Both the position numbers and the translations under genes were made by a program. From NCBI GenBank assembly GCA_944470555.2, contig OX104130.1:73165160-73229159 (forward strand): a DNA stretch of 64,000 nucleotides. The letters are read 5' to 3'. Below are positions 12,021 through 24,769 of the stretch, in pieces; positions within the stretch are counted from its first letter, which is position 1, and every line of letters begins with the position of its first letter. The notes below the pieces were generated by a model. The model made no database searches and was not told where the DNA came from. It was given only the letters and a program-made list of their open reading frames with translations. Source of the stretch: Heterobilharzia americana (Eukaryota > Platyhelminthes > Trematoda > Strigeidida > Schistosomatidae).

Positions 12021-13249
12021 TTCATTCCTAATATTCATCGATCGGTTAGGCTTGACCTTTAATCGGAAACTTGTCTAGAACATTCCAACACTTTACTTAT
12101 ATGCTTATGGATGTGTAACCATAAAAATGAGCTGTAACCTCTTGTTGACGGAATAAGAATATTTCGTTACTTAAATGAAATAATAATGACGCTAAATCAG
12201 AAGTCGACAATATTTTGGAAGATACAGACCCCTAGATTCAAATAATAGATTAGAATGACAAAACGTTGAATATGATTGTCATTCAAACAAACTTACGGTC
12301 AACATATAAGCATTGTTGGAGTATCTAAAGTTGTATATAAGTGCCTGAAAGGATTAATTAATAATGTACGAGTGGTACAGGCACTGTATGTACAACCACC
12401 CAAAAAGTTCGATGTATTCTTAAACTGTTATGTTGCTGTCTTGTGGTACATGTTCATTGTTTGCTACAAATATTTGTCTGAATATAATTTATTTTCTTAA
12501 TGCACTAAAGTGTCAATCAAAAGTCATTTACATTATAAATCAAAGTACTTTTATTATTGTTAAATAAATGTTGCAGTAACAGCTTAAATGCTACCTTATA
12601 GCTTTCAATTACAATTTACGATTCCAATATGTTTGAAAAAGATGTACATTCTATTAAAGTAACTTTGATTTATGCAGAAATATGTGGTCCACCTTGCTTC
12701 TTTTCTTCCACAAACTATAAACAGAAACTTCACTGTGTATAAAACAAGAATTTTTTCGGTATCTCCAATACTTCAGAAAACATTGATTGATTAACACGTT
12801 CATTTTCAAACGTCTTAACTAAGTTTCGTAGAAAGAAAGAAGTAAACTAGTCAATCATCCTTGTAGACAAACGAAAGATAAACGTATTGGACTGACTGTC
12901 TAGGAATAGTCTCAAATGAATATCGTACTCAAATGACTAAGCATTGACTGGTTTGCCAACTAAATTTACAGCTGTCGCGACAATGACGGTAGGAAATAAC
13001 TCTTAAAAAATGGAACTACATACCGGTGAAATCCACATTAGCTGGTTATAGGTATTACTGACTTTTCCTGACTTAACTGATGGCGCTTTTTTCGTGAAGA
13101 AGAGAATCTATGCAGGCTGTCTCATTCTTCGATTTTCATGTCAACAATCCAAGACCACATTGTTTACGTATAACTAGAAGAAATATATGTCACTGCCGTC
13201 ATTTTCAATCAGTGGGCTCAAAAATTTGATGTTATAAGAAACACTATAC
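12021..13249. other. No recognisable gene
   Basis: A 74-codon frame at 12276-12500 (+) has no motif or convincing splice sites. The remainder is AT-rich and stop-dense. Confidence 0.35.
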
Positions 13250-14832
13250 ATAAAACCTATTCCTCTCCGGAATCGAAAAGACGAAATGACCCTGGTTGGT
13301 GAAAGCCTTCGGGAAGCCAGTCGGCCGATATGTCTTATCTCGCTCGATGAAAGCAAAAGTAAGAATGAAGACATGAAATGTCTGCATCATGTATGAACCT
13401 AGCATGGCTTCTTGGATTGCAAAAGAGGTGAGAAAGTAAGGCATTGAAGTGCTAGGCTGAGAATCTGTGAAAGTAGATGGAATCGAAGTGGAATCTCCAA
13501 AATGTCAACTGTAAAGGAGACAATAATCTACCGCGCTATTGTAACCCAGACGACAAACAATAGCACACTGAGTTTTCGAGTGGCTATCATGATGTCCCTC
13601 TCCCAAAGGCATCCAAGGCTGTCTCTCATGAAGTGTGGACCAATCTACGCACCTACAAATAATGCAGATGAAGGGAAGAGTGAGGAATTCTATACACCAT
13701 TGCAACCAGTACTTGACAAGACCCTACCCTAGTTAGCGACATCAAAATTCATTCTAATGGGTGATATGAATGCCAAACTGGGAGCGGACAACATAGGAAG
13801 ACAACCAATCATAGGTCAAGAGACACTTGGTGAATCGAATGAGAATGGAGAACTGTTTGAGGACGTCTGCACATTCAACGAACTGGTGATTGAAGGTAGT
13901 GTGTACAAACACAAGAATATTTACAAACTCACATGGATCTCACCATCCACCTGATGAACACACTAAAGATCAGACCGACTTGATTTCGCTGTGAAGAAAG
14001 TGGAGAGGCGAAATCCTGGACAAAACATCAGATGAAGAAGAGAAGAAGATGTAGGTTCACACCACTCACTATCTAGTGCAAGGAACCTACCTTCAAAATC
14101 AAGCTAAAGGCCTTCAAAGAAGCTGGTGATAGACGACTACAGTTTAAGTTCAACACTCAGAACAGAGACTGAAGGACGAAAATGCAAATGACATTTTCAC
14201 GTCAGTCAGCCATCAGGGAAAATGGTAGGCACTGAGCAACATCCCTGAAGGAGCCTGCGAGGAGGAACATTGGAACTCTTTGAAAGCTGTGTGGAAGGAA
14301 ACTTGCATAAGCGTGATGGTTCACAAACTTGACGCGTCACGAAAAGCATTTCACAACAACCTACATATATTCATAAACAGCTGCCACCTTCGCCACCTCA
14401 CCCGATACTCAATATCAAATCAGATGACATGAAATGAGATGGCCAGAAACAATAAGAATAGGCAACCAGGAATTCTGGCTGGCTGCCTGGCTGACTGACT
14501 GACTGACTGACTGCGACAAAACAACCAAGAAACCATCTCCCAACACATGTACAGAAGAAAGTGGAGATGGACTGAATTGGACATACATTGAAAAGACCGA
14601 TTGGGGGATATCATATGTCAGGCCATGGCCTTGAGTGTAAGCCAACTGGGGAACGACGAGTTGACCACCTGAGTGTATGGTGACACGGAGGAGATGGTGT
14701 GTGAGGGAGAAATGAAAGCTTGTGAGCGGTGGTGGGGCTATGTTGAGGAGACTGGAGAGAAGACAGTGAAATGTTGACGTGTTACTGATTCCCTATTTTA
14801 CACTAGGAACCCGAGGGACAGATAATAATAAA
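13250..14832 (+). mobile_element. RTE-clade retrotransposon with large internal deletion
   Basis: This copy keeps the endonuclease half and the extreme 3' end but has lost the RT core. From 13265 it matches the 5' UTR/EN start of the full-length copy at 26553. EN motifs survive in pieces: the 'PTNNADEGKSEEFY' block near 13650 and GDMNAKLGADN at 13757-13800. After about 14310 the homology jumps from the EN-RT linker to the post-RT region, so motifs A, B and C are absent. The 3' part carries a (gact)n run at 14485-14512 and ends with aggaacccgagggac plus a TAA-type tail. The last 370 bp are nearly identical to 21775-22150, which defines a separate subfamily. Confidence 0.85.
13757..13954 (+). 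pseudogene. APE-like endonuclease fragment of RTE copy
   Basis: A 65-codon frame beginning with MGDMNAKLGADN, the conserved D-x-N block of the AP endonuclease-like domain that nicks target DNA in non-LTR elements. It is followed by the 'ETLGESNENGELFEDVC' helix and FNELVIEGSVYKHK. The frame is lost before the SDH block. Compared with the copy at 26750 it has frameshifts before and after, so it is a relic. Confidence 0.8.
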
Positions 14833-15814
14833 TAATGATTCATTAATAGATTGAAAACGTTTGAAGGTTTCCTTTTCAAACCAATTTCGTGAAACTTCTT
14901 TCTTTGGTTACTCAATGTTTTTCTGTTTGATAGCTTTTTAAGTTTTGAGATGCCTCCACACACGAACAATTCAGAAAATTAGAATCTTTTACAGAACCAT
15001 CCTGTTTTATTGAATAATAACTTCGTGAAGCGTATTCGTAATGACTATACCATGCACTGAGTGAACAGTTGCTTCCTACTTTACTCCTTGCGAAATTATT
15101 TGTTTAGACAAGATGAGGGTTTCATTTTATGGTGTGAAGGTTAAAAGTCGAAAAATAGGTTTACTCTACACCCTTCACATATCATCGGCTATTGATGAAT
15201 GCATTGAAGCTCAGTACTGAGAGCCTAGAATCAAGTCAAATATAACCTTGATTCGCGTATCGGAGAGACCGAGAAAGAGAGACTTGTAGGCATCTTTCAT
15301 ATCGAAAAATCAATCTTCTACACATTCCTAACTTCAATTAGCAAAGTTATAGGCTTGGTCAGATTGTTTTCTATGCCTAAGTATGGATTATTACTTGAAT
15401 CTCAACACGTTCTTATATTGTCTTAAAAACCTGAAAACAATATCCAATGTTTATTCTTCTAAAATTTGGTCGACTAGTTCATCAGAATGAGTTTTCCGCA
15501 GTTTGTATGGCATCTGTATATCCTAAAGTTGTGAACAAAATATAACGTTGAAGGTGTTGACTCATCAACTTCAAAGTATACAGCTTGCATGTACTAATAC
15601 ACGCACTAGTATAATTAGTGAAGCTCAGTATTAACGGTTATTCACATTTTATCACATTTTGACATCCAATGATAACCATGCAGATGTCTGAGTTACTTAT
15701 TATTCAGGAGATTTAACTAATTACAATTTAAAACATTTATGCATTATCATTTATCATCTAACAGACGAAATAACCAAATCATCATCAAACTAAAAATTAG
15801 GTATACTAAGAAGT
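14833..15814. other. No recognisable gene
   Basis: AT-rich unannotated DNA between an RTE copy and a SINE; I see no feature I can support. Confidence 0.4.
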
Positions 15815-16067
15815 TTCTTTGGAGGTTTGTGAGGATATAGTGGTTTTAAAAGTTGATATTAAACATGAACTGACATCAGCTGGAGGATAACTGGAAACCT
15901 GAGCTGCACTGCACAGTTGTAATTTTGTCCAAGAGTGTGACTCCTCAGCCGTGCGTACTCACAACCTCCCTCCCCCAGGGATCAAACCAACTACCTTCAG
16001 GTTCCATGGTCAATAGGCTACCATTGAGTCACCTTGTCGAAATCCAGTGCTCCAAGGTTTGGTCGCT
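15815..16067 (-). mobile_element. tRNA-like SINE with hammerhead relic (group B), full length
   Basis: The minus strand reads head to tail from about 16067: box A-like (ggtgactcaatggtagcc), a box B-like block (ggtttgatccc) near 15985, a hammerhead-like stretch with CTGAGGAGTCACAC (complement near 15940-15953) and GGACAAAAT, and the tail ending 'ctcacaaacctcc' at 15815. The essential G after stem II is an A here, so cleavage is unlikely. The element is about 250 bp, similar to the other group B copies. The 83-codon frame at 15925-16176 (+) runs antisense through it and is not a gene. Confidence 0.65.
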
Positions 16068-16785
16068 GGTGAAGTCGTTGGTATACACTGCTGAGTATTC
16101 CTTTAATAAAACTTCCTTTACAGAATGTAATCAGATCAGAAGAAGTACTTATACCTTAGTGTCTGCATGCAAGTAGAATATCAATATCGAATCAACATTC
16201 ACATACCCTAGTGTAAATTGTAATTACATTTTTAAAATATGAAATGCTTTGAATATTTATGTCATGAAACAAATACAAGGATTTACATCATATTTGAAAG
16301 AACTCTGTGGAAGTACTTCGGTTGTTTTTATCCAACTCAATGGTTCTTGAGAGACTGTTTGACCCCCTATAATACAGATATTGGTACTTATAAAATCGAA
16401 TTCACTTAAAATTATTTCTCTCCCAAACACCTACAAGGTCGACACTTTTGCTTCAAATTCTTAGTACACTGATTTTTTTCATGGAATTAGCCCTTGAATT
16501 TGTGTTGTAGCAGTTTACCTCCTACCAAATCTAATGGTATACTCAAAATAAAATTTTCAAAAATATTATTACCTACTGGCTGGATAAACGATCATCGTTC
16601 CTTCTTAATGAAATAGTTAGCGAACGTAAACTTATGGAATAATTAATACTGACAATAAAAAACAGACAAACAGTATCTGGATGGACATTTACCGAGTTTA
16701 ATGACGCTTTATAGTTAGATGTAGTTGAACACAAATATTCTCACAGTTCTTTTCATTTGAGTTTCATAAAAACCTAGTGAATAGT
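16068..16785. other. No recognisable gene
   Basis: AT-rich DNA between two SINEs; nothing that I can support. Confidence 0.35.
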
Positions 16786-17005
16786 CCATAATAATAATAA
16801 TGAGTAATAGGTAGCAGCTGAATCCAAATGAGTATGCCTGTCGCCCAGTGAGTGATGTTGTTCCCACTGGGAATCGAACTCAGGACCGATCACTTCAAGT
16901 ACTAGACCTTTATTCACTAGACTACCGAGCCATGATAGCCACTTGTTGTGTGATGAGTATAGATTTAATGATGTTGCTTGTATTATATCGTCGTTGACGG
17001 AACGG
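16786..17005 (-). mobile_element. Sm-alpha-like SINE (group A), truncated within the hammerhead
   Basis: On the minus strand there is a leader (tcaacgacgatataatacaa), a box A-like region (ggctcggtagtctagtgaat), a good box B (gagttcgattcccagtggg, complement near 16860-16880), and then ggattcagctg at about 16815, where the hammerhead core would begin. Instead of CTGAYGAG the sequence breaks off into a short TAA/TTA-rich run. The order matches schistosome Sm-alpha elements, which join a pol III promoter to a hammerhead. Here the ribozyme is missing. Confidence 0.65.
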
Positions 17006-18540
17006 AATTGACCAAAAAACGGTAGTGAAATCTCAGTTACTTGTTCAATAAAATAGGCAGATCAAAAGTTCTAAAGACAGAAATCAGTTCCAGTTGTAAA
17101 AGTTGAATACTACGTTGATTTTAAGATCTTGTATCAAATTTGCTGGAAACGTTACTTCTTGCAGTGAGTAATCTAAACTGCTTTAGGAATAAGTACATAT
17201 CAACCTGAAGCTACTTACAAAACAGATATATGCTGGATAACCTAAAAGGATAGGGATATAAAGTTATAACTAAGAAAAAATTTGCTATTGTTAGACTCTA
17301 AATTTATTGTCCGGTGTTTTTATGACGATTCAGTTGCCAACCACTCAGTGGGCCAAAACAATCTTGCACTCTTCATTTTATTCATTACTCTGAAAGCTGA
17401 ATACTTTTAACTTTGTACTCTACCATAATCAAGTGTGAAGCACCTACAGTCGATAGAAATCGCCATCATTTCAAACTTCAACTCACTGGCACATATTCGT
17501 ATACCCTTTAGTTTAATTAAGAAGAAAGTATCTTCCGCTCTTCATCTTTTTCTTAGCAGACTCACTTACTGCCTAATCAAGCAACGCGAGCACTGGAAAC
17601 GGCAGGATATTATAACCAATGAAAGAGATTTATTCTTACCTCGAAAGTGTTGTTGGTCCTTCACACTTTGTCGGCTATTCAAATTCTGATTGTGATTGGT
17701 TATCAACTTTACCAACTCACTAGAATATGATTTGGCAGAATATATGTCAAAGATCGTCCTACGAAATAAAAAAGAAAGTAAAAAATTCTCACTTTTTCAG
17801 AAATAAAATTTTTTCAACTTATATCTAAAGGGATGAAGAAACGGTCATTTTAAACTTGTTCTTTGTTTCCCACTATTAATTTATGAAAGACATTACTTAT
17901 TATCTATAACTTCCTAGTGTCACTTAAGTCACGCCGTTTACTAGGTTCAAAGAAAACATTTAAGTCTTTATAGTTATGATCATGACCAACTGTATTCATA
18001 TTCAAAGATTCACAAGTGGTGTGTGGAAATAGGATCTCCACCACTTGCTTGTTTTCTCATCTGTACACAGCAAGTATGGTATGATGAAGTGTTCTACTGC
18101 TCTTCAATTTCATCCAAGAGAGAAAGGCAGAGCGTTTATTATCACTGTTGATGACAGTTTGGACAAATGTTTCTGAAATAACAACAATCAGTCAAAATAT
18201 ATTACGTTTTCCTAAGAGATTTATTTATTTCAGGTTATAATCGTAGGACTGTTTATTTCAAAGAAAACATACAAAAAAACTGAGGATTAATATTTTTAAA
18301 AGTAACTCACTCTGGAAGACACCTATATAACTATTCTGTTTAACCAAGAACAACTGACTGACTGAAAAAGCAAACCTGAAACCTAGTACACAAGTCCATT
18401 GGCTCAAGTTGCCACACTTCATAACAGTTCACACAGAATAGGTGAATAGAATAAGAGTGATATCAACGTAGATAAACTAGAGTGACAGAGTAAACAATCT
18501 GAAGATAATGGTTAGTGCTAATATTCGAGCTTTACAAGAC
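17006..18540. other. No recognisable gene
   Basis: An 84-codon frame at 17435-17689 (+) has no recognisable motif. The rest is stop-dense and AT-rich. Confidence 0.35.
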
Positions 18541-18935
18541 GTCAGGGAGTGAATACATCTGTACCATTGTCAGCGATGTCACCGAGTCTCGAGAGTCTCG
18601 CTAATTATTGCGACTGACTCGAAAGCTACAACCAGGCAGCCTACGTCTCCCAACACGACTCAGACCAAGTGTCAGAGACTTTATCAGCTGGTGACACGTC
18701 TTGGCTTGGTTATTCTGAACTTTCTTTCAACCTAATACAACTTCAGTTACGCGGCTGCTAAGCATGCACAGCACATGTCCAATCCATGTCAGTCAACTAA
18801 GGCTCAGAACCACATTGACTGACTTCCTTATCTTGTCTAGTACCCTACGCTAGACCTCACAGTCACTTGCATGTTGATTCTATCAAATCCAGTGCTAAGA
18901 AGACAACTGTGATCAAAACCCTGTAACCCAGCCTA
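18541..18935 (-). mobile_element. Non-LTR retrotransposon remnant (different family), RT C-terminus
   Basis: Shifting minus-strand frames give a series of blocks that resemble the C-terminal tail of another trematode non-LTR retrotransposon: a 'VNVVLSLS..LTDMDW' region near 18830-18775, then CHQLIKSLTLGLSRVGRRRL near 18690-18630, and finally RLGDIADNG near 18580. The general pattern (xxWxGHVLRM then a Trp/Arg-rich tail) is typical of the region after the RT domain. I recall this tail from schistosome elements but cannot name the family safely. It has multiple stops and frameshifts. The DNA is locally more GC-rich than its surroundings, as is usual for these elements. Confidence 0.5.
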
Positions 18936-19745
18936 GAACAGAAGCAGTAACGATTTCGGGAAATTACTGTAACATAGTTGGATGTCTTGTTACCACGGAA
19001 AATGATAGCAATGGAGAGTTAAAGTCCCTTAACTATACACTGAAAGTGAATCACTACACTGAAAGTTTTACAAACTCAATCTTGAAAGATAAAGTTGTGC
19101 AGAAATACATTTCAAAAAATTGAACTACTACTGTGATAATCCCATCTCATAAGAAGGCTTTGGAAGAACGATAAAGAATTCGTCACAATTATGATATAAA
19201 TGCCTTTTTTTCTTACAATGGACACTCTAACCTTAATTTTGATGAAGGTCGAAGATGTGATATATATTCAAGATAAGCAGAACGTATTTTTGAAATAAAA
19301 TGCATTGAATATTGAGAAACATTTGTAGTATTAGCAGTAAAATAGATTAAGGTCGATGTCTGGTAATGTATAATACTACTAATATAGATTTTATAAAGCT
19401 TATGACATTTCGAAAGACTACAAAAGAAAGCAGCTATTGGATCAAACCACAAAAATGGCATGGTAAGTTGATGCTGACGGAAACACGGTTCTAAACAAGC
19501 GTTTTAGCTAATATTAAAGTGGCAGTGACACAAGAAACTTCGAATATATTGGTAACTCAAAATACCTTCAACAAACATAATAATGTACCACTAATTGCTT
19601 TTTGACGGCTCAGTAGAAACGATGAACTTGGTACCGTAATTCACTACCAGCATAATTGTGATTTCTCATTTTGGATCGGTCTAATATGTCATATTCACTG
19701 CTATTCATCCTCAGGGTATTCTGTCAGTTTGCTTTTAGGTGATGA
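18936..19745. other. No recognisable gene
   Basis: The 82-codon frame at 19213-19461 (-) has no motif. Nothing else stands out. Confidence 0.35.
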
Positions 19746-19797
19746 AGTGGCAGGAAGTTCTGAATCTAGACTTCATGCTTGTCGTTACTGTCAGTAC
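19746..19797 (-). repeat. Decayed group C hammerhead-like fragment
   Basis: The plus-strand words ggcaggaag, ctgaa and ctag, then a gap and tcag, align with the intact hammerhead at 44916-44962. The complement of CTGATGAG has decayed to CTGACAGT and the GAAAC segment to GAAGT, so this is at most a ribozyme fossil. No tRNA-like part is evident beside it. Confidence 0.4.
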
Positions 19798-21311
19798 ATC
19801 CTCATGCTTAATATTACTGAAATCCCCATTCATCTCATACACCGCATTTTATATGCACAGACAAGTGTAGATTAGAAAGAATACCACTTGTGACCTTTCT
19901 TATCGTATATTTTCAATGGTTGAATATATGAGTAACAACGAATCTTTCAAACAATACGTTACACATAATTTCATATTGAATGGTTAGTGATCAAGTCTCG
20001 ATAACAAGGATAACACAAAAAGGAATGAACAGGGGAATTAAGTATATATTTTCACCGTATGTATATAATCTAAACACTTTGGTTCTGATTATTTCTATGA
20101 ACAAGTTCCGACCAAAATCCTACGTGAAAAGTTGGATCTATTTTACCTTAGACATGTTAATATTCATCCAATTATGAACTCTTCACTGAAAAGCGAACAC
20201 TTCCGATAATACTCAGTTACATTCTGGTTACACTTCATATCAATATGCTTGTCTACTGAGATATTGAGAAATATTTTAAAGATATGAAACCTAGATAGTG
20301 AAAAAAAGCTCTGTGCTGGCCCATGAAAACGACAGACAAGTTTATTCAGTATAGTGATTCAACATATTTAACACAAGGTGCAACAAACCGGAAATTATGT
20401 AATAAATCTAACTGATTGAGAAGTAGGAACTGTCGATAATTTGTATACTTGTAGGCACTTTAAGGCGCGTGTATTAAATTAAATGATCCTATAAACAGCA
20501 AAGTGATCTTCATTGACAACAACCTGAATTACTAGATACATGACATACATAGAAAAGCGTAATCTGGTAGTAATAAAGGTGAAAATCTCGTTGACATGTT
20601 TTGGGTCACTGTTACCATGAAACATGAATGATCAATAGGCTCTTAGTATCAATCAGAGGTCAAGGCACCTTATCAATTTTAATGAAACCCTGCTTTTCAT
20701 ATTCTCAATACAATGAAATATATTTGATGTTGGGAAGTCATATGGTTCATCCAAAAGGATTTTCGTAAGAACCATTATTTTTCTAAATGCACAAGAGTTC
20801 TAGGTGACATTCACCTCCCTCTTGAACAGTAACCGTTTCACAGTTCTATTAAAGTGGTAAACATTTCCGTTCAAAGGCTGATCAATATTTGGAACCTAGT
20901 GAAGACGCATTCAACAGTATTTCTCTTCGGACAACGTCACAATTACTCCATAAAAGTATAAAAATTATGCCATACATAGTGTATTCAAGTAACTTGAGCA
21001 TGAGTGATTTTCCTTATATCTCTGTCAGGCTGGCGCCGTTGCACAGGTTAACTGATCTTACTTTTGTTATTAATTTATGAGTTTGGCTGTCTGAGATGAC
21101 TATGGTTTGACAGACTCGTATTACGGATATTGCATGATGGTTGAAGATGAAATGGTAATCTTGGTCGTGGAAGATTTCGAATCAACTGGCTACAGTCCTA
21201 GTCCTCTATCAACTGAGGGGCGACACACAGCTATTGATCACATCTTAATTTCACTACCGCCATTCATGTTTTAACTTTCCCTTCAACCACTACCCACTGA
21301 CAGTAAAACAT
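19798..21311. other. No recognisable gene
   Basis: Two frames of 63-65 codons (19980 and 20889, +) have no supporting motifs. The sequence looks like intron or intergenic DNA. Confidence 0.35.
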
Positions 21312-21400
21312 TTTTATTTGGAGGTTTGTGAGGATTTATTTTGTTTTCAAGTTTGTGTTTATCATAAAATGACCTCAGGTGGCAAAGAATTTGTTCCTTA
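21312..21400 (-). repeat. Group B SINE tail only
   Basis: Matches the last third of the group B element in minus orientation: 'ggaggtttgtgaggattt', then a diverged match to the ends of the copies at 15815 and 9655. The promoter and ribozyme parts are absent. Confidence 0.5.
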
Positions 21401-21532
21401 CGAGCACTGAACAACCAGTAACATTATAAAAGATCACTGAATCAGTGAATGACGATGGAACATAGATACTTCTTTCTTATTTGGATAACTCACCGACGTG
21501 ATTTACACATTATGAATTAGTTAGCCAGTAAG

Positions 21533-22213
21533 TGAAGACAAAGGTGATGGAGGTGCTTAACAAACAACTGCATCAACAACAAGCAACAATCAGCATGAAC
21601 AGGAGAAACCTAAAGGAAGTTGTCTCTTTCACCTTCCCACATATGCAGCATCGTTTCAAGTAAATGCGGTGGCAGCTGCCACACAGATGACGATGTCAAA
21701 TCTAGGATCGGAAATGCAGCAAAACAGACCTTCCTTCATCAATCTGAAATCAGTGCGGAGATCTATTGCACTCCACCTTCGCCACCTCACCCGATACTCA
21801 ATATCAAATCAGATGACATGAAATGAGATGGCCAGAAACAATAAGAATAGGCAACCAGGAATTCTGGCTGGCTGACTGACTGACTGACTGCGACAAAACA
21901 ACCAAGAAACCATCTCCCAACACATGTACAGAAGAAAGTGGAGATGGACTGGATTGGACATACACTGAAAAGATCGATTGGGGGATATCACATGTCAGGC
22001 AATGGCCTTGAGTGTAAGCCAACTGGGAAACGACGAGTTGACCATCTGAGCGTATGGTGACATGGAGGAGATGGTGTGTGAGGGAGAAATGAAGCTTGTG
22101 AGCGGTGGTGGGGCTATGTTGAGGAGACTGGAGAGAAGACAGTGAAATGCTGACGTGCTACTAAAGTCCAATATTTCACTGTGAACTTAAAGGATAAATG
22201 ACAATAATAATAA
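21533..22213 (+). mobile_element. RTE-clade retrotransposon, 3' fragment (gact-repeat subfamily)
   Basis: It begins in the post-RT region (gaagacaaaggtgatggagg, equivalent to 29112 in the full copy) and runs to the 3' end with a (aat)n tail near 22205. Part of the post-RT sequence (the LLYGSETW block) is deleted. From 21775 to 22150 it is nearly identical to 14387-14760, including the tandem gact run (21868-21889), which is shorter here. Reading frames are broken. Confidence 0.85.
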
Positions 22214-22269
22214 TCGTCAAGATGTCTGATTGCACCTTTCGATAAAATTTGTTTGACCTTTTAAATACT

Positions 22270-22570
22270 GTCAAATGGTCATTCGTAAGCTATATGGTTG
22301 TGGTTAACTACACTTCAGATAACTGATGAATCTGTTTTTCTACGTTCTTCTTTGATTAAGGATGCTGAAAGGGGCTGTCGAAAGTGGACGGAAATATTTC
22401 TCAATGAATGTCCTGTCTACACAGCTCCACAAGAGTAGGTGAACATGTTGATGTACATTGAGTTGAACATTCGGGGTAGCATATTTTTAACATCAAGAGG
22501 AACGAAAAAGGGAATCTGCAATAGAAAACTCTTATAGACGTGAAATAGCATGTTTTTTCTATTCATCTTG
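22270..22570 (-). mobile_element. PLE relic, GIY-YIG region
   Basis: On the minus strand decayed frames give NMFTYSCGAV, a stop, then TGHSLRNI and SLIKEERRKTDSS. This corresponds to the C-x-C-G-x-x-Y-x-G-x-x-x-R pattern and following helix of PLE endonuclease domains. A faint match to the preceding linker extends to 22570. No RT motif is left. Confidence is moderate because only one short block matches. Confidence 0.5.
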
Positions 22571-23535
22571 TTGGACGTTTGTTAAGTATTTAGTCTCGTA
22601 AATCACCTATAATTTCTAAATTACTGTAGATCTTTCTGGTGATGGTTGATCTGTCTACCGTTATACTCTATAAAACGTGGTGGATACCCGTTTTCCATGA
22701 AGTATCGATAGTATAACTTTATAGCTTTTAATTTCGTTCCACATTGCAAGTAGACATCTAATTAATAAATGAAGCTAAGAAAAAGACGGGTTTATTGAGG
22801 TTCCCTTGAACGGTATATGATAAAAGTGTAAAGTCGAGCATATGCTTGAGTCGGAAACCGCTAACAGTTCCTTTTAAAATCGTATTAGTACCTCTCTGAG
22901 CAAGTGATAAAAGTTGGTGATATTACTTTCTATCATTTACGGCACCTTTCAGTGAACTTCAATTCCCTATAGATGTCTGTCTTGTCATCTGACTCCTTCG
23001 AATAGTCCCTGTCTTTTTACTAAACTCTGGTATTAATTCACGTAACTCATACATCGATTCTAACCAGTTCGAAAACTGTAAAACTCGTTCTCACTACACC
23101 GATTAAAAAGGAAACAATAAAACATCAATCATTTTATGGAAAATCAATATAACAACTGTATCTAATCAATCAATAAATTTCCTCGACTACTATTCTTCTG
23201 GTTGATAAATTTTCACTCCTCAAAACAAACCCAAAAAATACATAAGTTTTCACTTTGATTTTTCAATTCAAATATCACTTCCGTTCACATAAGAAAGTTA
23301 AGGAAGAAAAGAGTTGAGAGATGTATGTTATAGGGAACAGAAACTTTCAATTTGTTAGATGTGAAAATAATACGTGTTGACAAAATAAAAGATCGGTAAT
23401 TAACTTTTTTTTAGCCTAACTCATAGAGAGTAAACTTGAATATTAAATTTGATATCGGTACTAGGAATATTCAAATGAATTTTGGTCCGTTAAAGCAAAG
23501 TGAAGTGTAGCAGCATTGCTGGTAACAAGATACAG
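22571..23535. other. No recognisable gene
   Basis: AT-rich sequence without features I can support. Confidence 0.35.
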
Positions 23536-23748
23536 GAAAGTATATTTCAATGATATCGTATAGGTTTTTGATGAATGACTTTTTCAATGAATATAAATTA
23601 ATTCTGTTCCCATCGAAATTCATAGCCAATAATTATAAAATTGATAAGATAGATGAATGTACAAGTCTTACTTCAGAAGATATTTCACCTGTAAAACTTC
23701 ATTTTAAGACAGGCAATGATATAGACATTGTCAAAAGTGATTTTCCAG
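23536..23748 (+). CDS. Possible internal exon, unknown protein
   Basis: An open stretch of about 71 codons lies between a candidate acceptor (gatacag, AG at 23534-23535) and a candidate donor (CCAG then gtctgt at 23749). It encodes a hydrophilic, Lys/Asp/Ser-rich peptide (contains KLILFPSKFIANNYK and KLHFKTGNDIDIVKSDF) with no motif I recognise. The composition looks more like protein than translated intron, but codon use is AT-biased as expected here, and the acceptor lacks a long pyrimidine tract. No neighbouring exon could be linked. It could also be chance. Confidence 0.3.
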
Positions 23749-24769
23749 GTCTGTAGGTGTAACCATTTATTACTGCTTATTTTCAAATTGAATCTTTCTG
23801 TCAGAAACATATCTATCAGTGAAGATCGATATAAACTGTCTACTGTGCAACTGATAATCTATTGTAATCAAAACTAGTGGTTGCTTTGTAGCAGATCTTT
23901 AATAATTTTCACTAATCGTGATTACATTATTTAAATGAGAAGTCGATATATGAATTTTTCAAAATTATTAGTATTTCAGAAGTATGAAGTATTAGTGGAC
24001 ATTTAGAAGTATATTGTGCAGTTTCCGTCTAAGAATTAATCATTCAGTATAATTGTATCACGTTGTATTTATATGTTATTTTCTCAAAACATGTCGTGTA
24101 CTCAAAGTACTCAACTACCTTTTCTAGTGTTCAGTTCAATTTATGTCAACTGCACACTGTTTCTATAATTTTCTGCCCTTTTTGGCCTATGGTAGTGAAT
24201 GCAAAGTTACGAAAAGAATGGTTCCTCTTCTCTGTAAACATTCACTTTCGTTTTTATTTGAGATGAAAGTTGTCCGAGATTGAGGGATTTGAGTTGCTGA
24301 AATTTATATTTGCGAGAAAGTTGTGCTTTGAACAAACCAGCGGACTAAAAATTTGTCTAAAAGAAAACAAATGACAGGATTCAACCGATAAAGTGGATAT
24401 CATCCAAATACTTTCAAATCTACTCATTTCAACAGGAGTGAACCAGAGGTATTACTTTTTGGGTGAATGTGGCCGTTTCTTAGTACCTACTGAAGGCAAG
24501 CGTAACACATTAGTGTTTATAATCAGTCATCAGCAAAATATACACAGTCAGTTACTGATCTCCCGTTTTATTGACACGCAGTATTCCTATATCCCACAAC
24601 GTAAAACACTCTGCTTGTTTTAAAAGACGACTGGGAAAACTACTAAGTTGTGCACCCATTCCTGCCATACCTTTCTGATGTAACAGATGATATTGGAATT
24701 GGACAATCGCAATAGAAATTTGTGTTTTTTAAGTTATTTTTGAATGTATCAAGTTTGAAATTGTACCCC
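23749..24769. other. No recognisable gene
   Basis: Frames of 67 and 76 codons (24063 and 24393, +) have no motif or convincing splice sites. No repeat recognised. Confidence 0.35.

Noticed and set aside
12276..12500. 74-codon plus-strand frame with a hydrophobic end
   Set aside because: No acceptor or donor of quality and no family recognised; could be chance in AT-rich DNA.
14415..14645. Minus-strand frames with a Ser-Gln-Val repeat (also at 21804-22022)
   Set aside because: The repeat is the translated (gact)n microsatellite inside the RTE 3' region, on the wrong strand.
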